The translations under genes were made by a program, and so were the position numbers. Below, piece by piece: positions 23,530 to 35,882 of a DNA stretch of 64,000 bases. Each line of letters opens with the position of its first letter. Position 1 is the first letter of the stretch. The notes under the pieces were generated by a model. It did not search any database, had not been told where the DNA came from, and saw only the letters and a list, made by a program, of their open reading frames with translations. This stretch comes from Hemerocallis citrina (taxonomy: Eukaryota > Streptophyta > Magnoliopsida > Asparagales > Asphodelaceae), in the NCBI GenBank assembly GCA_017893485.1, contig CM030364.1:39845825-39909824 (forward strand), written 5' to 3'.

Positions 23530-23625
23530 CAGTGCTAACAGGATTCGAACCCTCAACCTCTGAGAAGCCGCACATCACTGTAGCAATCAAGAGCATCCCG
23601 ACCACTCGAGCTATAGGCTCGGGTT
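23530..23625 (-). other. Second tRNA-like A/B-box module in the solo LTR
   Basis: Minus strand TAGCTCGAGTGG (A-box, 23602-23613) and GGTTCGAATCC (perfect B-box, 23541-23551). The span would fit a long-variable-arm (Ser/Leu-class) tRNA-like fold, but the acceptor ends do not pair, so it is not called a tRNA gene. Confidence 0.5.
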
Positions 23626-25070
23626 GGCATAGATACAACTCGAAGTCTACTTAAATCGATTCTCTCTGTTTATTAAAACATTTCGATGTTCAACAAGCTC
23701 TCATTTCATTTTGTTTTTATTGAACTCACTGTAAAATTCCAGATTCATTATTCTCATCATAAATTATACTCCAGTATATTAAAGATAATTTTTTCCAATA
23801 ATTAATGCCTATTTTTCATACAATTAATTCGAATTATAAACTACCACTACCACATTTCTTTTTCGACATTCTTATCTAATTTTAATTCCACTAATCTCTA
23901 CATCAATTTTCTGTTTTTATTCATTTCACAAACACACCAATTTATAATTTTTAAGTCATTCATACAATATTATCAAAATTGTCTATTTAAGCACATAAAG
24001 CGACATTGTCAATCTACTAATTCTTGCATATAATTTTAATGTTAATAATGAAGTTTTCTTCAAACAATTTATGGCTATAATCAATTCGCACACAACTTAA
24101 ATTTTAATAATAGAACCACATACAATTGCATATCAACATTTCAATCAATCAATAGGTCATTTTTCCAATTAAATCTGTACTCTTATTAATCTTTTTCATG
24201 CATCATTCTTTCAATTCGAATCTAGCATGCTTCCTAATTAGAAATATAGGAAATTTACCCACCTTATTTGGAGAGAAGTCAATTAGCAAAACCTCCTAGA
24301 CCAATGTCCTTGCAAAAAAAGCGATCTTCCTCCTTGATGTGCGCACCCGAGCCTTCCACAAGCCAAAACCGAGAGCTCCTATGCCCCACACAATCTCTCA
24401 ATCTTTTAACTCACTAGTTATACTACTAAATAATGTATTTTAAACTATAGGTTTGGAGGAATAATTAGCACAAGAATACTAGGCAGGGGAGGGGGGGTAT
24501 TTATACTAAAAATTTAGGAAAATGGAAGGCTAGGATTAACTTAGGAGTTAGGATTAAAAGGCTAGGAATCAAGGAGGAGTTACAATAACCAACCATGATC
24601 AAGTAACCACCACCCATGACTCCACTCAAAAATTTCATTTTCCCTCCTAAAAGATCAAAACCGGCCCCCATCTTATGCATGTGGATTGTACGTGCAATGC
24701 ACGTGCATGCAATCTTGGCACCATTTAAAAATTGTACATTATATTTTACATAAAAAAATCTTTTAAATGTATTCTACATTACAAGGTGCATTTAAAATAA
24801 AAATAACACATGGGCTTTAGTTTATGGCCCAAAATAATAATTAAAAAAATATAACAAATAAATTAGATTTGTGCTTTTTAAAAGAAAGGCTTTTTGTCTA
24901 TTTGAAAAAAGGGCTTTATATAGAAATAATTAAAGAGCACATATTTAAACATCTATACTTATCAGAACGAAAATAATTATAAGATTTAATTCTACCAAAA
25001 ATATTGCACGTGCATACTACGTGCAAAATAAATAATTTTCATTAAATGAAAATCGGGGCATTACAAATAT

Positions 25071-25690
25071 TCTTCGAAATAATCTGCAATGTTTATCTCA
25101 AAAATATTAAAGTAATCAAGCATAAGTTCAAGATCTCTCATAGATTATGATTCTATCTCAAATATTTCGCGACTACTATCATATGGGGGTTCTTCGGGTT
25201 CTTCCATATGTCCATTTCCTTCTTCAATATGTTCATTTTCTTCTAGAAATTGTCTATATATTGTTGTAGGACTCCAGATATAACTACTAAAATCGCCATT
25301 TTCATAAAATAATAAAGATCTTTCATAAAAAGTTAGATCATCAATCATTTGGACATTTATATTACTAGTTTCTTCAAGATTTATTTGATTTTGGTATAAC
25401 TACTTGAGCCGGATGAGAGGAAACCTTCACGACTGTTTTTAAGGGGGGAATCCAATCCTATAGGAACCTATCTCAATTTTTCGTTTGCTAGGCCCATAGC
25501 TAAAAATTGTTATAATTATTACTCATTGTACACTAAAGAAAAATAATTTGAATTCAAAAAAATCATTCATTCTTGTTACTCTATGAGGATAACAAACATT
25601 AAAAACTAGCATTCTATCACTTTCTTGATAGTTAGTCATTAATTCATAAATTTCTGAGGCAAGACTGAAACTATTATTATCCATTATTAT
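25071..25690 (-). other. Viral leader with short ORFs
   Basis: Two minus-strand ORFs: 25683-25520 (begins MDNNSFSLASEIYEL) and 25348-25145 (begins MIDDLTFYERSLLFYENGD, acidic). A further ORF beginning MRDLELMLDYFN near 25140 runs up to the solo LTR and reads on for about 10 codons at 21815 once the LTR and one TSD are removed. No recognised domains. Position between promoter and primer site suggests leader uORFs or a small viral gene. Confidence 0.45.
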
Positions 25691-26164
25691 TTTTTAGCGA
25701 TTTTGTGATTTAAAACAAGTATAAAATCAGGAGTAGAAAGAGATTTCTAAGGATACGATAAGAATCAAAACAAAATGGCCCATCATGCTTCCGACCTGGT
25801 TAAACCTCTTTAAGCTGCTCTGTACCATTACTATCAGTGGATAAAATACCTCTGGTATGTACCTCGATTTCAGTGCTCCTTTTATGTTCCTCCCATTTCA
25901 AGACTACTCTGCTCTCCAAGAGAGCTTTATCCAAGAGATACGTCTGGAACAACTAGTAGCACTTCAATATAGACAACCACAACCTAGCTCGTTTCCTGCT
26001 ACTAGGTGTACAACCTAACTATAGAAGATTACAAATGGGTCATTTTGTAATATCCTTCAAGTAGAGCCTTACAAAACTCTCCTTGAGGGTAAGAGACTAA
26101 TTAATTATTCATATCTTATATTGTGCATATATTGTGCAAGAGCTTAACAAGAAAGATAAGAGAC

Positions 26165-26375
26165 TTTATTGATTCAACTTTCTTCCAAACTCTCCTTACA
26201 AGCTTATATGGATTTCAACTCTCTTGCCCTCTCCCTTACCCAGCACCCTCCCCTCACCCCCCCCCCCCCTTTATAGAAGAAGAGATGACTTTACATCAGT
26301 TACAATTATTGTTCTTATTACATCACTGCTTGCATCATAGATAAATAATTGAGCCTATTACGTCACTGTTTGTGT
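26165..26375 (-). promoter_or_regulatory. Pararetroviral promoter with as-1-like sites and early poly(A) signal
   Basis: On the minus strand TGACGTAA (26358-26365) and two TGATGTAA sites (26318-26325, 26291-26298) precede a TATA box CTATAAAGG (about 26270-26277). This arrangement parallels the CaMV 35S promoter, where TGACG pairs bind TGA-class bZIP factors. A run of 12 G follows the TATA box, and AATAAA (26170-26165) lies about 100 bases downstream, as in caulimovirid leaders. Confidence 0.75.
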
Positions 26376-26410
26376 TAAAAATTCTTTTATGGCCAACATC
26401 TTCAAGTACT

Positions 26411-27427
26411 TCACATCAGAAATAACTCTTCTTCAGGCTTCTCCTGTTCTTTTCCGCATTGTACGCATTTATGTTGTGGTTCCATCCTCATCAATCTATT
26501 GTAGTGGATAGTAGTCTCTTTTGTCATTATCATGGCTCCTTTATGTAGAATTTGGTACCAGCTGTCAAAGACTTCTTTCTTTGACAGTGGTTGTTTAATC
26601 ATTTCTATGTTGTAAATCATTAATTTTTTTGGGTCAGAGCTATCATAGATCCATATGTTACTGTCTCTATTTTGTATATCTTTTAGTTCACAATACATTG
26701 TTCTAAATCCCATAGCTCTTCTTTCTGTGATCAGTTTATCAAATTCTTCATTTTTATATGGTATAATATTGGTTGCTCCAAACAAGATTTGTGTAGTCAT
26801 CCCTATCTTTATGATATGCTCAGCGGGTAGTTCTTCATCATCTTCAAGGAATTCTGGAATAGTTGAAAATATTCATATATTTTGGAGGCCTTTGTAAGAT
26901 CAAAATAACTCTTAGCAGATTTATATACTTCTCTTGGTAGCTGGCTAAGTTCTTCACATTCTCGAGATGAATATATGCAGTGGATAAGCCATCTTTCGAA
27001 TAATACCCTTACTGCATTTGGATTTACTCCTGGTAGTATGATTGCTTTGTTCATATGTTGTTGAGAAATAGTTTTGATAAATTGATTGACCTGAGTGGTC
27101 TGACATAATTTCTCAATATATTGTAAAATAAATCATTCTTGAAATATTTTGGAGGATCTGAGAGTAAACTCTCTTTGTAGGTAGTAGGTTGTATAGATGT
27201 GGAGTTTTCCTCTTGTGTGGCAATTTTTGTGATTTCACTTGTATATTGATAGGTTCACTCCCTTATCTCATTTTATCAATATGTTCTGCATTTATATGTT
27301 GGTAAAATATACTTTGAAGACCACATATTTGCAACTGTAGTTGGTTAAATGCTCCTTTTAATTGCTGCACAGTCTCCTTTAGGTAAACTATATCCTGTTC
27401 TATATGCTGGACTCTATTTTCCATCAT
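26411..27427 (-). pseudogene. Viral terminal ORF with coiled-coil start (transactivator-like by position)
   Basis: It starts at the minus ATG near 27427 with a heptad-patterned helix (ENRVQHIEQDIVYLKETVQQ), stops after about 55 codons, then continues in 27054-26809 and 26800-26411, which contain YSSRECEELSQLPREVYKSA and a Cys pair CVQCGKEQEKPEEE near the end. It lies between RNase H and the promoter, where caulimoviruses carry the inclusion-body/transactivator gene. Homology is not proven from sequence alone. Confidence 0.5.
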
Positions 27428-27429
27428 GT

Positions 27430-27999
27430 AAAAATTAAATAGTTAGTTTCTTGGTAAGAAATCTGTTATGATGATATATTTTCCTTTTATATTTTCTATT
27501 AAGAAGTCATAATGTGCTAACTCCATTTACCATCGTATCAATCATTTATTTGCTATAGTTGGGTTTATTATTTTTTTAATCAAACTCTTTGCTTGTGTAT
27601 TATCTGTCCTTACTGCGAATTTGGTATGTATTATGAATAATTCAAACTTTTTTATAGCTTTTAAGATTGCTAGTACTTCTTTTTCAATTATGTGGTAATT
27701 TTGTTGGGTCTGTGTGAAGGATCCACTAGTATATCTGGCTAGTATTTCCTTTTTTTCACCTATTTCAATGAATTTTAATACTGCTCCTCAATTATTTTCA
27801 CATGCATCTGTTTATATCATCCATGAACATTCTTTAACAAGTAATCTTAGCTTATTTAATTTTGAAGTTTGTTGTTTTAATATTTTAAATTTTTCTTCAT
27901 CCTCTGGGGTCCATTCCCATTTCTTAAACTTTTTTAGTTTTTATTGTAACCAATTTGTTTTTGCTGATAAATTCGGTATGTATCATCTTATTTGATTTA
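27430..27999 (-). pseudogene. Viral RNase H remnant
   Basis: Minus-strand frames after the RT keep the expected position and residues of a caulimovirid RNase H, including a KFKKWEWTPEDEE-like stretch near 27930 and a TDNTQAKSLIKK-like stretch near 27590, broken by stops. The domain would remove the RNA template during viral DNA synthesis. Confidence 0.6.
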
Positions 28000-29136
28000 G
28001 TAGTCCGATTATTGATTGTACTTATTTTTTTCTCTTAGGACATTAGAAAATATCTTTATTTTTTCTGCTATATGTGGTTGTAGTTCTATTCCTTCTTGTG
28101 ATAAGTTTGTTCCTAAGAATTCTATCTCAATTTTGAATAATTCCATTTTCTTTTTTGATAGTATAATACCTGCATTTTTTTAACCATTTCTATGAATTTA
28201 AGTAAATGCTCTTTATGTTGTTCTTCGTTTTCGAATCCTATTAGAATTCTACATATACTAATATGAAGTTGTTGTATTTTTCATATATCTTATCCATATA
28301 TTCTTGAAATATTCCTAAAATGTTTTTATATCTGAATGATAATACATTCCATTCATAGAATCCTTGAGGTGTGCTAAATACTGTTAACTGTTTTTGAGTC
28401 TTCTGTTAATTTTACATGGTAAAATCCTGATTTACAATCGAATTTCGAATATTTCTTCTTAGTTCTTACTGTGTTAAGTAGTATTTGTATATCTGGTAGT
28501 GGATATTCAAATATCTTAGTATTTTTAATTAATTCCTTATAATTTACTACCATTCGAGATTTACCTCTTTTTTCTTCTGAATGTTTTCTTACTATAAATG
28601 CTGGTGATGAATGTGAATTTTGTGATTTTCTTATGTAATTATTTTCCATCATTTCTTTTATATGTATTTTGAACACTTCTAAATCTATTGGAGTGTGTCT
28701 TATAGATTTAATATTTATTATTTTATTCTTATCTATTAACTCTATATGTGTTCTGGGTTTACTTAAGTTCCATTTTGCTAAAGGGTCCTCTCCGCATAGA
28801 TTTTCTAATTATTTTATATATATATATAAAATTGTAGTTATTTCTTGGACTTGTTGTATTCTAATTTTGTTTGGTAAATATTGATATTCACCACGCTGGG
28901 TTGAAGAAACTCTGATATGCGGCAAGTCGGTCCTAGAATATGGTTAGGTTATTCTAATTGCTATTGCTTGGTGTTGACAAGGTGTTGTAAATATAACAGA
29001 TTTATGTGATATGGCTATAGGATAGTATTGTTGGAAAAAGTTATTTCCTAATAGTACATCATTATTCATATCATCAAATTGGTATATTATTGATAATTTT
29101 AGTACATAATTTTCTATTTGTATATTAACATTTTGT
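28000..29136 (-). pseudogene. Viral protease C-terminus and reverse transcriptase, broken
   Basis: 29130-28960 holds the protease C-terminal half (YQFDDMNNDVLLGNNFFQQY). 28676-28374 is a clean RT segment with MVVNYKELIKNTKIFEYPLP and KFDCKSGFYHVKL, the standard caulimovirid fingers/palm motifs. The catalytic box at 28255-28238 reads YVEF followed by two stop codons, so the two Asp residues are lost. Inactive. Confidence 0.88.
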
Positions 29137-29299
29137 TGATACCCTGTTTTCGCAAATGCGTATTTTTTGTGTATTTTCTGTATTTACAATTTTTGTAAAT
29201 TATCTTTTTCACTTTCAAATTCTTTTGTTAAAATGTATTGTTAGATCTTCTATTAAAATCTATTTTTAATCAATAATTTTATTTGTAACTATTTTCTAT

Positions 29300-29402
29300 G
29301 ATTTTTTTATTGTAATACAAATCTTATTATTGTTATTATTACCTTGATTTCTATTATTATTACTATTACTGTTATTATTATTATTGTTATTATTGTTATT
29401 AA
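29300..29402. repeat. (TTATTATTG)n microsatellite
   Basis: Runs of ATTATTATT and GTTATTATT within the 4.1-kb LTR. Simple repeat. Confidence 0.8.
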
Positions 29403-32099
29403 TTTTGACTGGTTATTAAAAATCTATTTCTATGTACTGATTGTATTTGTAGTCATCTCAAAATAAATCATATATTGTAATGCAAATTACATTTTATTAT
29501 AAATAATATTTTTATTGGTTATTTTATTTTCCTAAAACTCCAAACTCTTTTCCTTAATGGATCTTTTTTAAACTATAACCCTATTAAACCCTAAATAAAA
29601 ACCCTATTGGATCCATTAACCCTATACCCAATAACCCAATAACCCAACTCTACCCTATATATACTGCCCTAATCTAACCCTAACCTTACCCTCCCCCCCC
29701 TCTACTGTGTAACCCTAGCCGCACTATTCATCATCTCTTACCTCCTGTGCATCCCACTCACCCCTCTCCCTACATCCCGTGTGCCCCCTCAACCCCTTTC
29801 GCCACCTTCCTTCCTCCCTCTCCGGCCTCCACAATCGCTCACCCCTGCAACCGCCACCATTGCCTCTACCGTCGCTCAAGCCAACAATAGAGCATCCACC
29901 GTCTTCTTCTTCCTCTGGGTTCTCGTCGAACCCATCAGCACGCCAAGGCTGCCTCTGCTCATCCTCCGAGCGCCCGTCGCTGCACCCCTCACCACAGTCG
30001 CGACCACCAGTCGTTTCCTCTGCCGTCGACCACCAATCCCCAAGCACTCCTCTGTTTCCTCCCCAAAAGCAGAGCAAGCTGCCATCTCCTGTGATCACCC
30101 CGAGTTCTGCCTGAGCCGTCGCCATCCATTTTTGTGCTGACTCCCTGTGCCGCCCTCCTCCCGAGCACCGCTGCCAATCCCGATGCCACGCCGTGCCACT
30201 GTCCCTACCGCTGCCAGAGCCAAGCCTAGTGTTTGCTGTTTTAATCAAAATTTTTGATCAAGTGATTCTGGCCGTTGATCCTCTTGATTGATCATCAAGT
30301 CCATCAGGTCTTGATGATTTGAATTCTGGCCACCTGATTCTCCTGCCGATCCGATCTAATCTGATCTGATCATCTTCATCATCATCAAGCTTTTCCAGCC
30401 GTCTGATCTGATCTGATCATCTTGATCTTGATCTCTTGATCTCAGCCTTCCGATCAATTTTGATCATCATGATCATCACCATCGGGGTGATCTTGGTCGT
30501 CCAATCGTGATCGTGATCATCTCATCTAGATTCGTTGTTCGTGTGTTCATGATTGGTTTGTGATCTGTTTGTTTGCTTGAGTTCGTGCCCAGGAAGCCGT
30601 TCCCGTTATTCTCGTTCTTGCATCGTTCCCACCGTCGACTATAAGTCAAGTAACTTGTATTCTTTTTTGTTGTATAATACAAGTACTAAATACCGCATGT
30701 AGTGTAGTTGTGTTCTAGAGACAATTCTTGTGCAAAACCCCTGTTATATCTTGTCTCTATGTGTTGATTGCTTGTAGTGGTCTCATTACACACACGATAT
30801 GAAATAACTTAGATCTAATCAATTCTTGATGTATACATGCATGTTGTTCGTGATTTATGACTTGTCGTATGGTCGTGTATGCTTGATGTGTTAGTAGTAG
30901 TACAACTTGTTGTAGACTTGTAAAATACCATATACCATATTGTTTGGACATCTAGTATACCATATTTCACGTTTTGTTATGATTTGGATATGTTTCATAA
31001 GATCTAGTTGATTTTATGCATGAAGAATAATTCTGTCCGTGTTGTTACCCCATTTTGTTCAGTATTTTAGACCCTATTAAGGTCAGTATATGAAAATTAT
31101 TTATGAATATGAATTATAGAGAATTCTGTCTATTTTTCAGAATTTCCAACAGATCTTAGTTTCAAGTTATGAGTTGCAAGTTATGGCTATTTTACTATAG
31201 AGGTGTAGAAAATTACAGATTTGGTTTTATGTGAATTCGAGAGAGTTTTATTTTTATTCTGATGTTAAAGGTAATATTTTGATCCAATATTTTTCTGAGT
31301 AGAACTAGACTTGATTGGGATTTTTCCCTAAATTTTGTGGATTTAATTGATGACTTTTATAAACTATTCTATGCTTGCAAACAACTACCATACTTGCAGA
31401 ATTTTCGTGATGTTCTGTAAAGAAACATAATTTCGACTTGATTCTATTTGCTTTTTATAAAAACTTTGTGAATATGAAATGTAGCCTACTGTATCTATTT
31501 TATCACTCTTTTGACGGATCTGGATTTTGATTTATATTTTGTAATCTATTGTGGTTTTAGTACTGCTGTGTTTATGATTTTAGGTTTACAAAATTACTGT
31601 ATCTTGCTATTTTCTAATTTTACTTAACTATTCTATCTATGTTGGAAAATTATAAAACTTTATTTTTGATACTAGACATACTAGGGATTACCCCAGATTT
31701 TTTTTGGATTTAATCAGTAAGTTTTTATGCCGTTTTCCTATTTATGAATACAAACTCCTGATTTCTGGCTGAACATATTTTCTGGATACAATTCTGTTTT
31801 GAGTTTTGTTTTTGTAAAATACTATATAACTTATATATATTTGTTGGATTTGGTCGAGAGTCTATTTTTCAGATTTTCTGACGGATCCAGATTTGCATAT
31901 TTTTGCCAACGGGAATCCTAGTTTTAGTGCAGTACTGTCGTGCTGTCCTGAACTAGAATTTTCATTGTCCTAATCTTTTATGAGTTGTCTTTCCCCTGTG
32001 CATGTTTATCTTCCAACCTGAATATTCTTGCTCTATTTTGTGACACATATATGCCTGTTTGATAATAACAACAAATAACCAAGCCGGGGTTAAGGGAAT

Positions 32100-32400
32100 G
32101 ATCTAGTAGTGGAAAATATAGAAATGTGTACTTGGAAGGGGGCCCGTGTTTCCCACCTGATTATCTGTTATCTGTTACCTGTAATATGATTACCTGACAT
32201 GTGATCCTGATTATCTGTTATCTGATTCCTGACTACTACTCCCTTATGAGAATGTGTACTCAGAAGGGGCCTGTGTTTCCTACCTGTTACCCAACTACAT
32301 ACTTCCTACGAGATGGTGTACTTGGAGGGGACGTAATCCTACCTGATGCATGATTACCTGTTACCTGACACATGATTCTAATTTCCTGTTTACCTGATAC
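32100..32400 (+). repeat. Three ~115-bp imperfect repeats in the LTR
   Basis: GTGTACTTGGAAGGGG (about 32126), GTGTACTCAGAAGGGG (32243) and GTGTACTTGGAGGGG (32315), each followed by CCTACCTG or CCCACCTG and TTACCTG words. Non-coding. Confidence 0.65.
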
Positions 32401-33169
32401 CTGAGTACACGGCCCTATAGAATCTACTACTAAATCTAAATGCAAACTTGTTTGAATGTAGCAACCATGTGGTAAATGATGAGACGCATGAAATACTACC
32501 TAGATAGAAATAAATATAAGACTTGACATAACATAACATAACATCTGTTACATGCTTACTTGTACATGCTACATGTTTACCTGTTTACCTGCTTGCATGA
32601 CACTTGACACCTGATACATGTTACCTGTACCCTGTTAGTATACCATATTACTTAATTTTTGTTTTCTGATTCATGTTAGTTATCCTGCTTTGTTGACATG
32701 TCTATTCCATGCTATGTTTGCTTTCGATGTTATTCTATGTTGATTATTCTTTTTCTGTACTTGTGTCTGTACTACAAGCGGCCCGTAACTTACATTGACA
32801 GACATTTTATTTTCTTTTCCATTTTCCTACAATTTATTAAATTGCAGATTATGGTGAGCAATTGCCTGATGGAGTAGGTGACCTGAGATTCTAGTTCCTG
32901 GAGTTCTGGCTATTATTATTATTATTTCCTGTTACTTATTTTGAATAAATGTATCTGCTACTTGGATTATTTATATTAGGCAGTATAACTCAGAATTATT
33001 GACTTGTTTCCAGATATGGTTTATTTGTGATTATTAAATTTTGTTTCAAGTAAATTATGTTGGTATATTAATTCATCTATGCATGCGTGGTTGATTTCTC
33101 CTTGTTTACTTCCTGTTTATTCCTGTGAATGTTGTAAAGATCCTGACAACTTATGGATGATGAAAATCA

Positions 33170-33440
33170 TTCGCTGGGCTTAGTCACGTATCTGTATTCC
33201 GTATTCTCTTTTTTTGGAAGCGGGGCGTGACACCATCTGTAGTATATTTTCGAGGCATATGCTAGTGCCTACTCCGGTGTCTATTAGACTATGATAATTT
33301 CTTGATTTGTATCCTTCGTAAACAAATTCTACTAGTATGTATAACATATTTTTTGTTGCTCTTAATGGATTCATTTACTCAATATTCCATTTATTACTAT
33401 ACTTTCATTGCTTACAATTATTGTGATTTTTTTCCTTCTT
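33170..33440 (-). pseudogene. Viral aspartic protease, N-terminal part
   Basis: Minus strand 33374-33233 reads YKSRNYHSLIDTGVGTSICL, with the DTG catalytic triad of a pepsin-like retroviral protease. The reading continues on the far side of the 4.1-kb LTR at 29136, so the LTR insertion splits the domain. The last residues of the ORF up to 33180 are LTR-derived. Confidence 0.8.
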
Positions 33441-33899
33441 GAATTGAGTAAGGTTGTACTGATGTAAGAAAGTTAGTTCCTAATAACATTTCATTAACAT
33501 GGTGTATTGGATCTACATGTAAATGTAATAGCATTTCATTTCTACCATTTATCCTTAGTGGCAGCATTATTTTATGTACAATTGGATATCTATTATTGTA
33601 ATAGTATATGTAGTAATATAAATTTTCTAATGGTATTAATTCTGTTGTTTTTAAATTTCTTTGTTTAATATGTGAATTAGTAGCTCATGTATCTACCAAG
33701 GCTACTTGTTTATTATATTTTCCACTGTCATAATATTCTATTTCTATTTTAAATTGGTTATTGTTCTGATTGTCTAATGTATTTATTATTGGTATTAATT
33801 CCAATGCTTATTGTTTGTTTCTTATTGATAGTGATCTCTTTCCGAACATTATTTGTGGTGCGCTTCCTATGTAATTTCTTTTGCTTTATTAAAGTCAAA

Positions 33900-34775
33900 T
33901 TCTATATAATTTGGTATAGTCATTTCAGGGTTTTCTCTAGCTGGTTTATATCTTATAATTTTGCTGAATAGTGTTCTATTTTAAAATTATCTGTATTTAT
34001 ATTTTTTAATTCATGCTTACTAGTAAAAGCATAAATATTTCTTATTTGTATACTCATAACTTTGCTTTTCTCTATCATTTCTATTCCTGATAATCTGTGG
34101 TACATGACTAAACTTTTGTCCTTATTTTCTTTGGCCACACTTATAGAGAAATTAGGTTTTATTGTAAATTTTATCTTTTGATACATTAAGTTTCCTTGTA
34201 CTATTCTTATTAAGGCATCTTGTGTACTTGATATTATTCTATCATCCATTAGGTATATTTCCAGGGGTGTATTTATTCAATCCTTAAAATAAGTTATTAT
34301 TATTATTTGCACAGCTCCTAAATGTATGTGTCTTAATGTTATTATGGTTTTCTCACTTATTTTTCCATCTCTTGTCTTATTATATTTCAGTTATTAATGG
34401 GATTATGATTTTTCCTTGTGCTTGTTCAATGTCTATAGGTTGTTCATTATTTCTGGCTATTATGATGGTATTCTTCTTCCTTTCAAATATTGGCAGTTTA
34501 AATATTTCTTTTTGGTTTATATCTAATTTGGTTGTTCTTATTTTTTCGTATTTTTGTATGTGAAAGCACATTCTTTTTCTTACTTCTTTATTGTTTTCTT
34601 CTCTTTCTAATTGTTCTCCTATTTCTGTCATTTCTGTCATCATATTTTTTTCACATTCTTCTGTTTCACATTCACTACTTCTACTATCTTCTTTCAGTAC
34701 CATTATTTCTTCATCTTCACTAATTTCTGACCAGTCTTCCTCATATTCTATAGGTTCATAGTTTATGTTATTCAT
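33900..34775 (-). pseudogene. Acidic coat tail and viral movement protein remnant
   Basis: 34775-34380 starts MNNINYEPIEYEEDWSEISE, an acidic stretch like the region after caulimovirid zinc knuckles, and continues into a movement-protein-like N-terminus (FKLPIFERK). 34249-33953 contains MDDRIISSTQDALIRIVQGN and MYQKIKFTIKPNFSISVAKE, typical of the 30K-superfamily movement proteins that bind DNA/RNA and open plasmodesmata. A frameshift near 34380-34250 splits it. Confidence 0.75.
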
Positions 34776-35860
34776 TTCTTCAATTTTTTCTACGTATTTT
34801 ACATTTTTTCCATTCTCTTAGGGCAATTTGGTGATATATGTCCTATTTCTCCACATATATAACAATTATATTTCTTTGGGTTTTTGGGATATTGTCTATT
34901 TTTATTTATTCTTCTGAAGTATCTTTTATAGGGTTTTTTTATATCTCTTAAAATTTTTTATATATTTTGGTTTATATTTTTGAAATTTGTGGTTACTCTT
35001 CTTTGTATAATTATAGTTATTATTACATCCCCAATGATTCGGTCTTGCATCTTCACAACAAATTCTTTGTTTATATGTTCTATAGTATTTCATTGTTGCT
35101 CTAGCATCTTGGCACACTTTATCCCTATAATCTTTTACAAATTGTGTTCTATACCCTAAAGGATTCTACTTCTGGTTTACTTTCTCACCTATGTATGCAC
35201 TATATATGTTTATACTCCATAGATCAGGTGGTTTTAGAAAGAATAAGTCCAAGATTGGACTTCGTTCTTATTTTATATAATAACTATCTTGAAAATATTC
35301 TCAGAATTCACAAGCATAGTTGTCAAAATAACATATGTCGTATATTTCTAAATTATTTAGTCTCCGTCTTGCTTGGTTCTTTTTGTATATAGTGTGTTTT
35401 TCTCCTTTATCGTAGACACTGAATTCTGTTCTTATTGTTATTTCGTAATTTGTAATTGTTTCTTTTGGTCCTAAGGTTCGTTGTGCGGAGGTTAATTTCT
35501 TCCGTTCCTTTATCATCAATTGGTCTTGATTTTCTTATAGTATTTTTTCTTCTTTCTTTTGTCCATTCCACCATTTTGCTACTATTTCTATAAAGATTGC
35601 TTTTATAAATTTCTCAAATGAGTTTCCTGAAAGATTTTGCCTAAATCCTACTATTAGTAAAGCCTTTACCTATTCTTCTATTTTCCGATCTACGTCTTTT
35701 ATGCAGTCTAGATCTAGCCATTCTCCATTTCCTGCTATTCCTTTTTCATGACGTTCTGCAGGTTCATATTTTGGGGTTTCTTTTTCTTTGTCTCTTCCTA
35801 ACTTATTATTTTTGTGTTTTGTCATTTCCATGATAAGTGATAAGGTCTTTTGTTAGATGG
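34770..35860 (-). pseudogene. Viral coat protein remnant with CCHC zinc knuckle
   Basis: Basic, Lys-rich minus-strand frames (for example 35519-35301 and 35117-34926) lead to a zinc knuckle CYICGEIGHISPNC at 34864-34823, spaced C-x2-C-x4-H-x4-C, the RNA-binding hallmark of retroviral and caulimovirid capsids. Several frameshifts and stops separate the pieces. Confidence 0.75.
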
Positions 35861-35882
35861 TGGCCTTAAGATTTTGTACATG

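Larger units (their letters stand above)
21816..25065 (-). mobile_element. Solo LTR, 3250 bp, in viral leader
   Basis: Starts TGTAACGCCCCGA and ends TCGGGGCATTACA; flanked by the perfect 5-base TSD AATAT (21811-21815, 25066-25070). No internal region or ORF exists, so it is a solo LTR left by LTR-LTR recombination. Read on the minus strand a TATAAATA lies near 24500, about 565 bases from the start, followed by a leader-like region, so minus is the likely element strand. Long LTRs with such ends occur in Tekay-type chromoviruses; that assignment is inference. Confidence 0.9.
29137..33232 (+). mobile_element. Long LTR (probably solo), ~4.1 kb, in the viral protease
   Basis: It splits the viral protease reading frame. 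Starts TGATACCCTGTTTTCGC and ends GGAAGCGGGGCGTGACA, the latter like the GGGGCGTTACA end of the 21816-25065 LTR. A CTATATATAC TATA box near 29655 gives a U3 of about 0.5 kb and a long R/U5, as in that LTR. The interior has no credible gene; it holds a (TTA/TTG)n tract (29300-29400), a CCCTAA-rich leader (29570-29710), a TGATC-rich stretch (30240-30520) and TACCTG-rich repeats (32100-32650). A clean TSD was not found (TTTGT against CCATC or, if the end is 33235, TCTGT), so the exact right end is uncertain. Confidence 0.75.

Noticed and set aside
23530..23625. A tRNA gene
   Set aside because: A and B boxes are good, but the acceptor stem does not pair and it lies within an LTR, so only a tRNA-like module is listed.
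21816..25065. DNA transposon with 13-bp inverted ends
   Set aside because: The inverted ends TGTAACGCCCCGA/TCGGGGCATTACA also fit TG...CA LTR ends; the 5-bp TSD, the TATA box position and the relation to other LTRs favour a solo LTR.
29724..30248. 174-codon minus ORF and plus-strand Pro/Ser-rich ORFs of 111 and 119 codons
   Set aside because: They lie in a low-complexity CT/GC-rich leader inside the 4.1-kb LTR, overlap each other on both strands and lack any domain.
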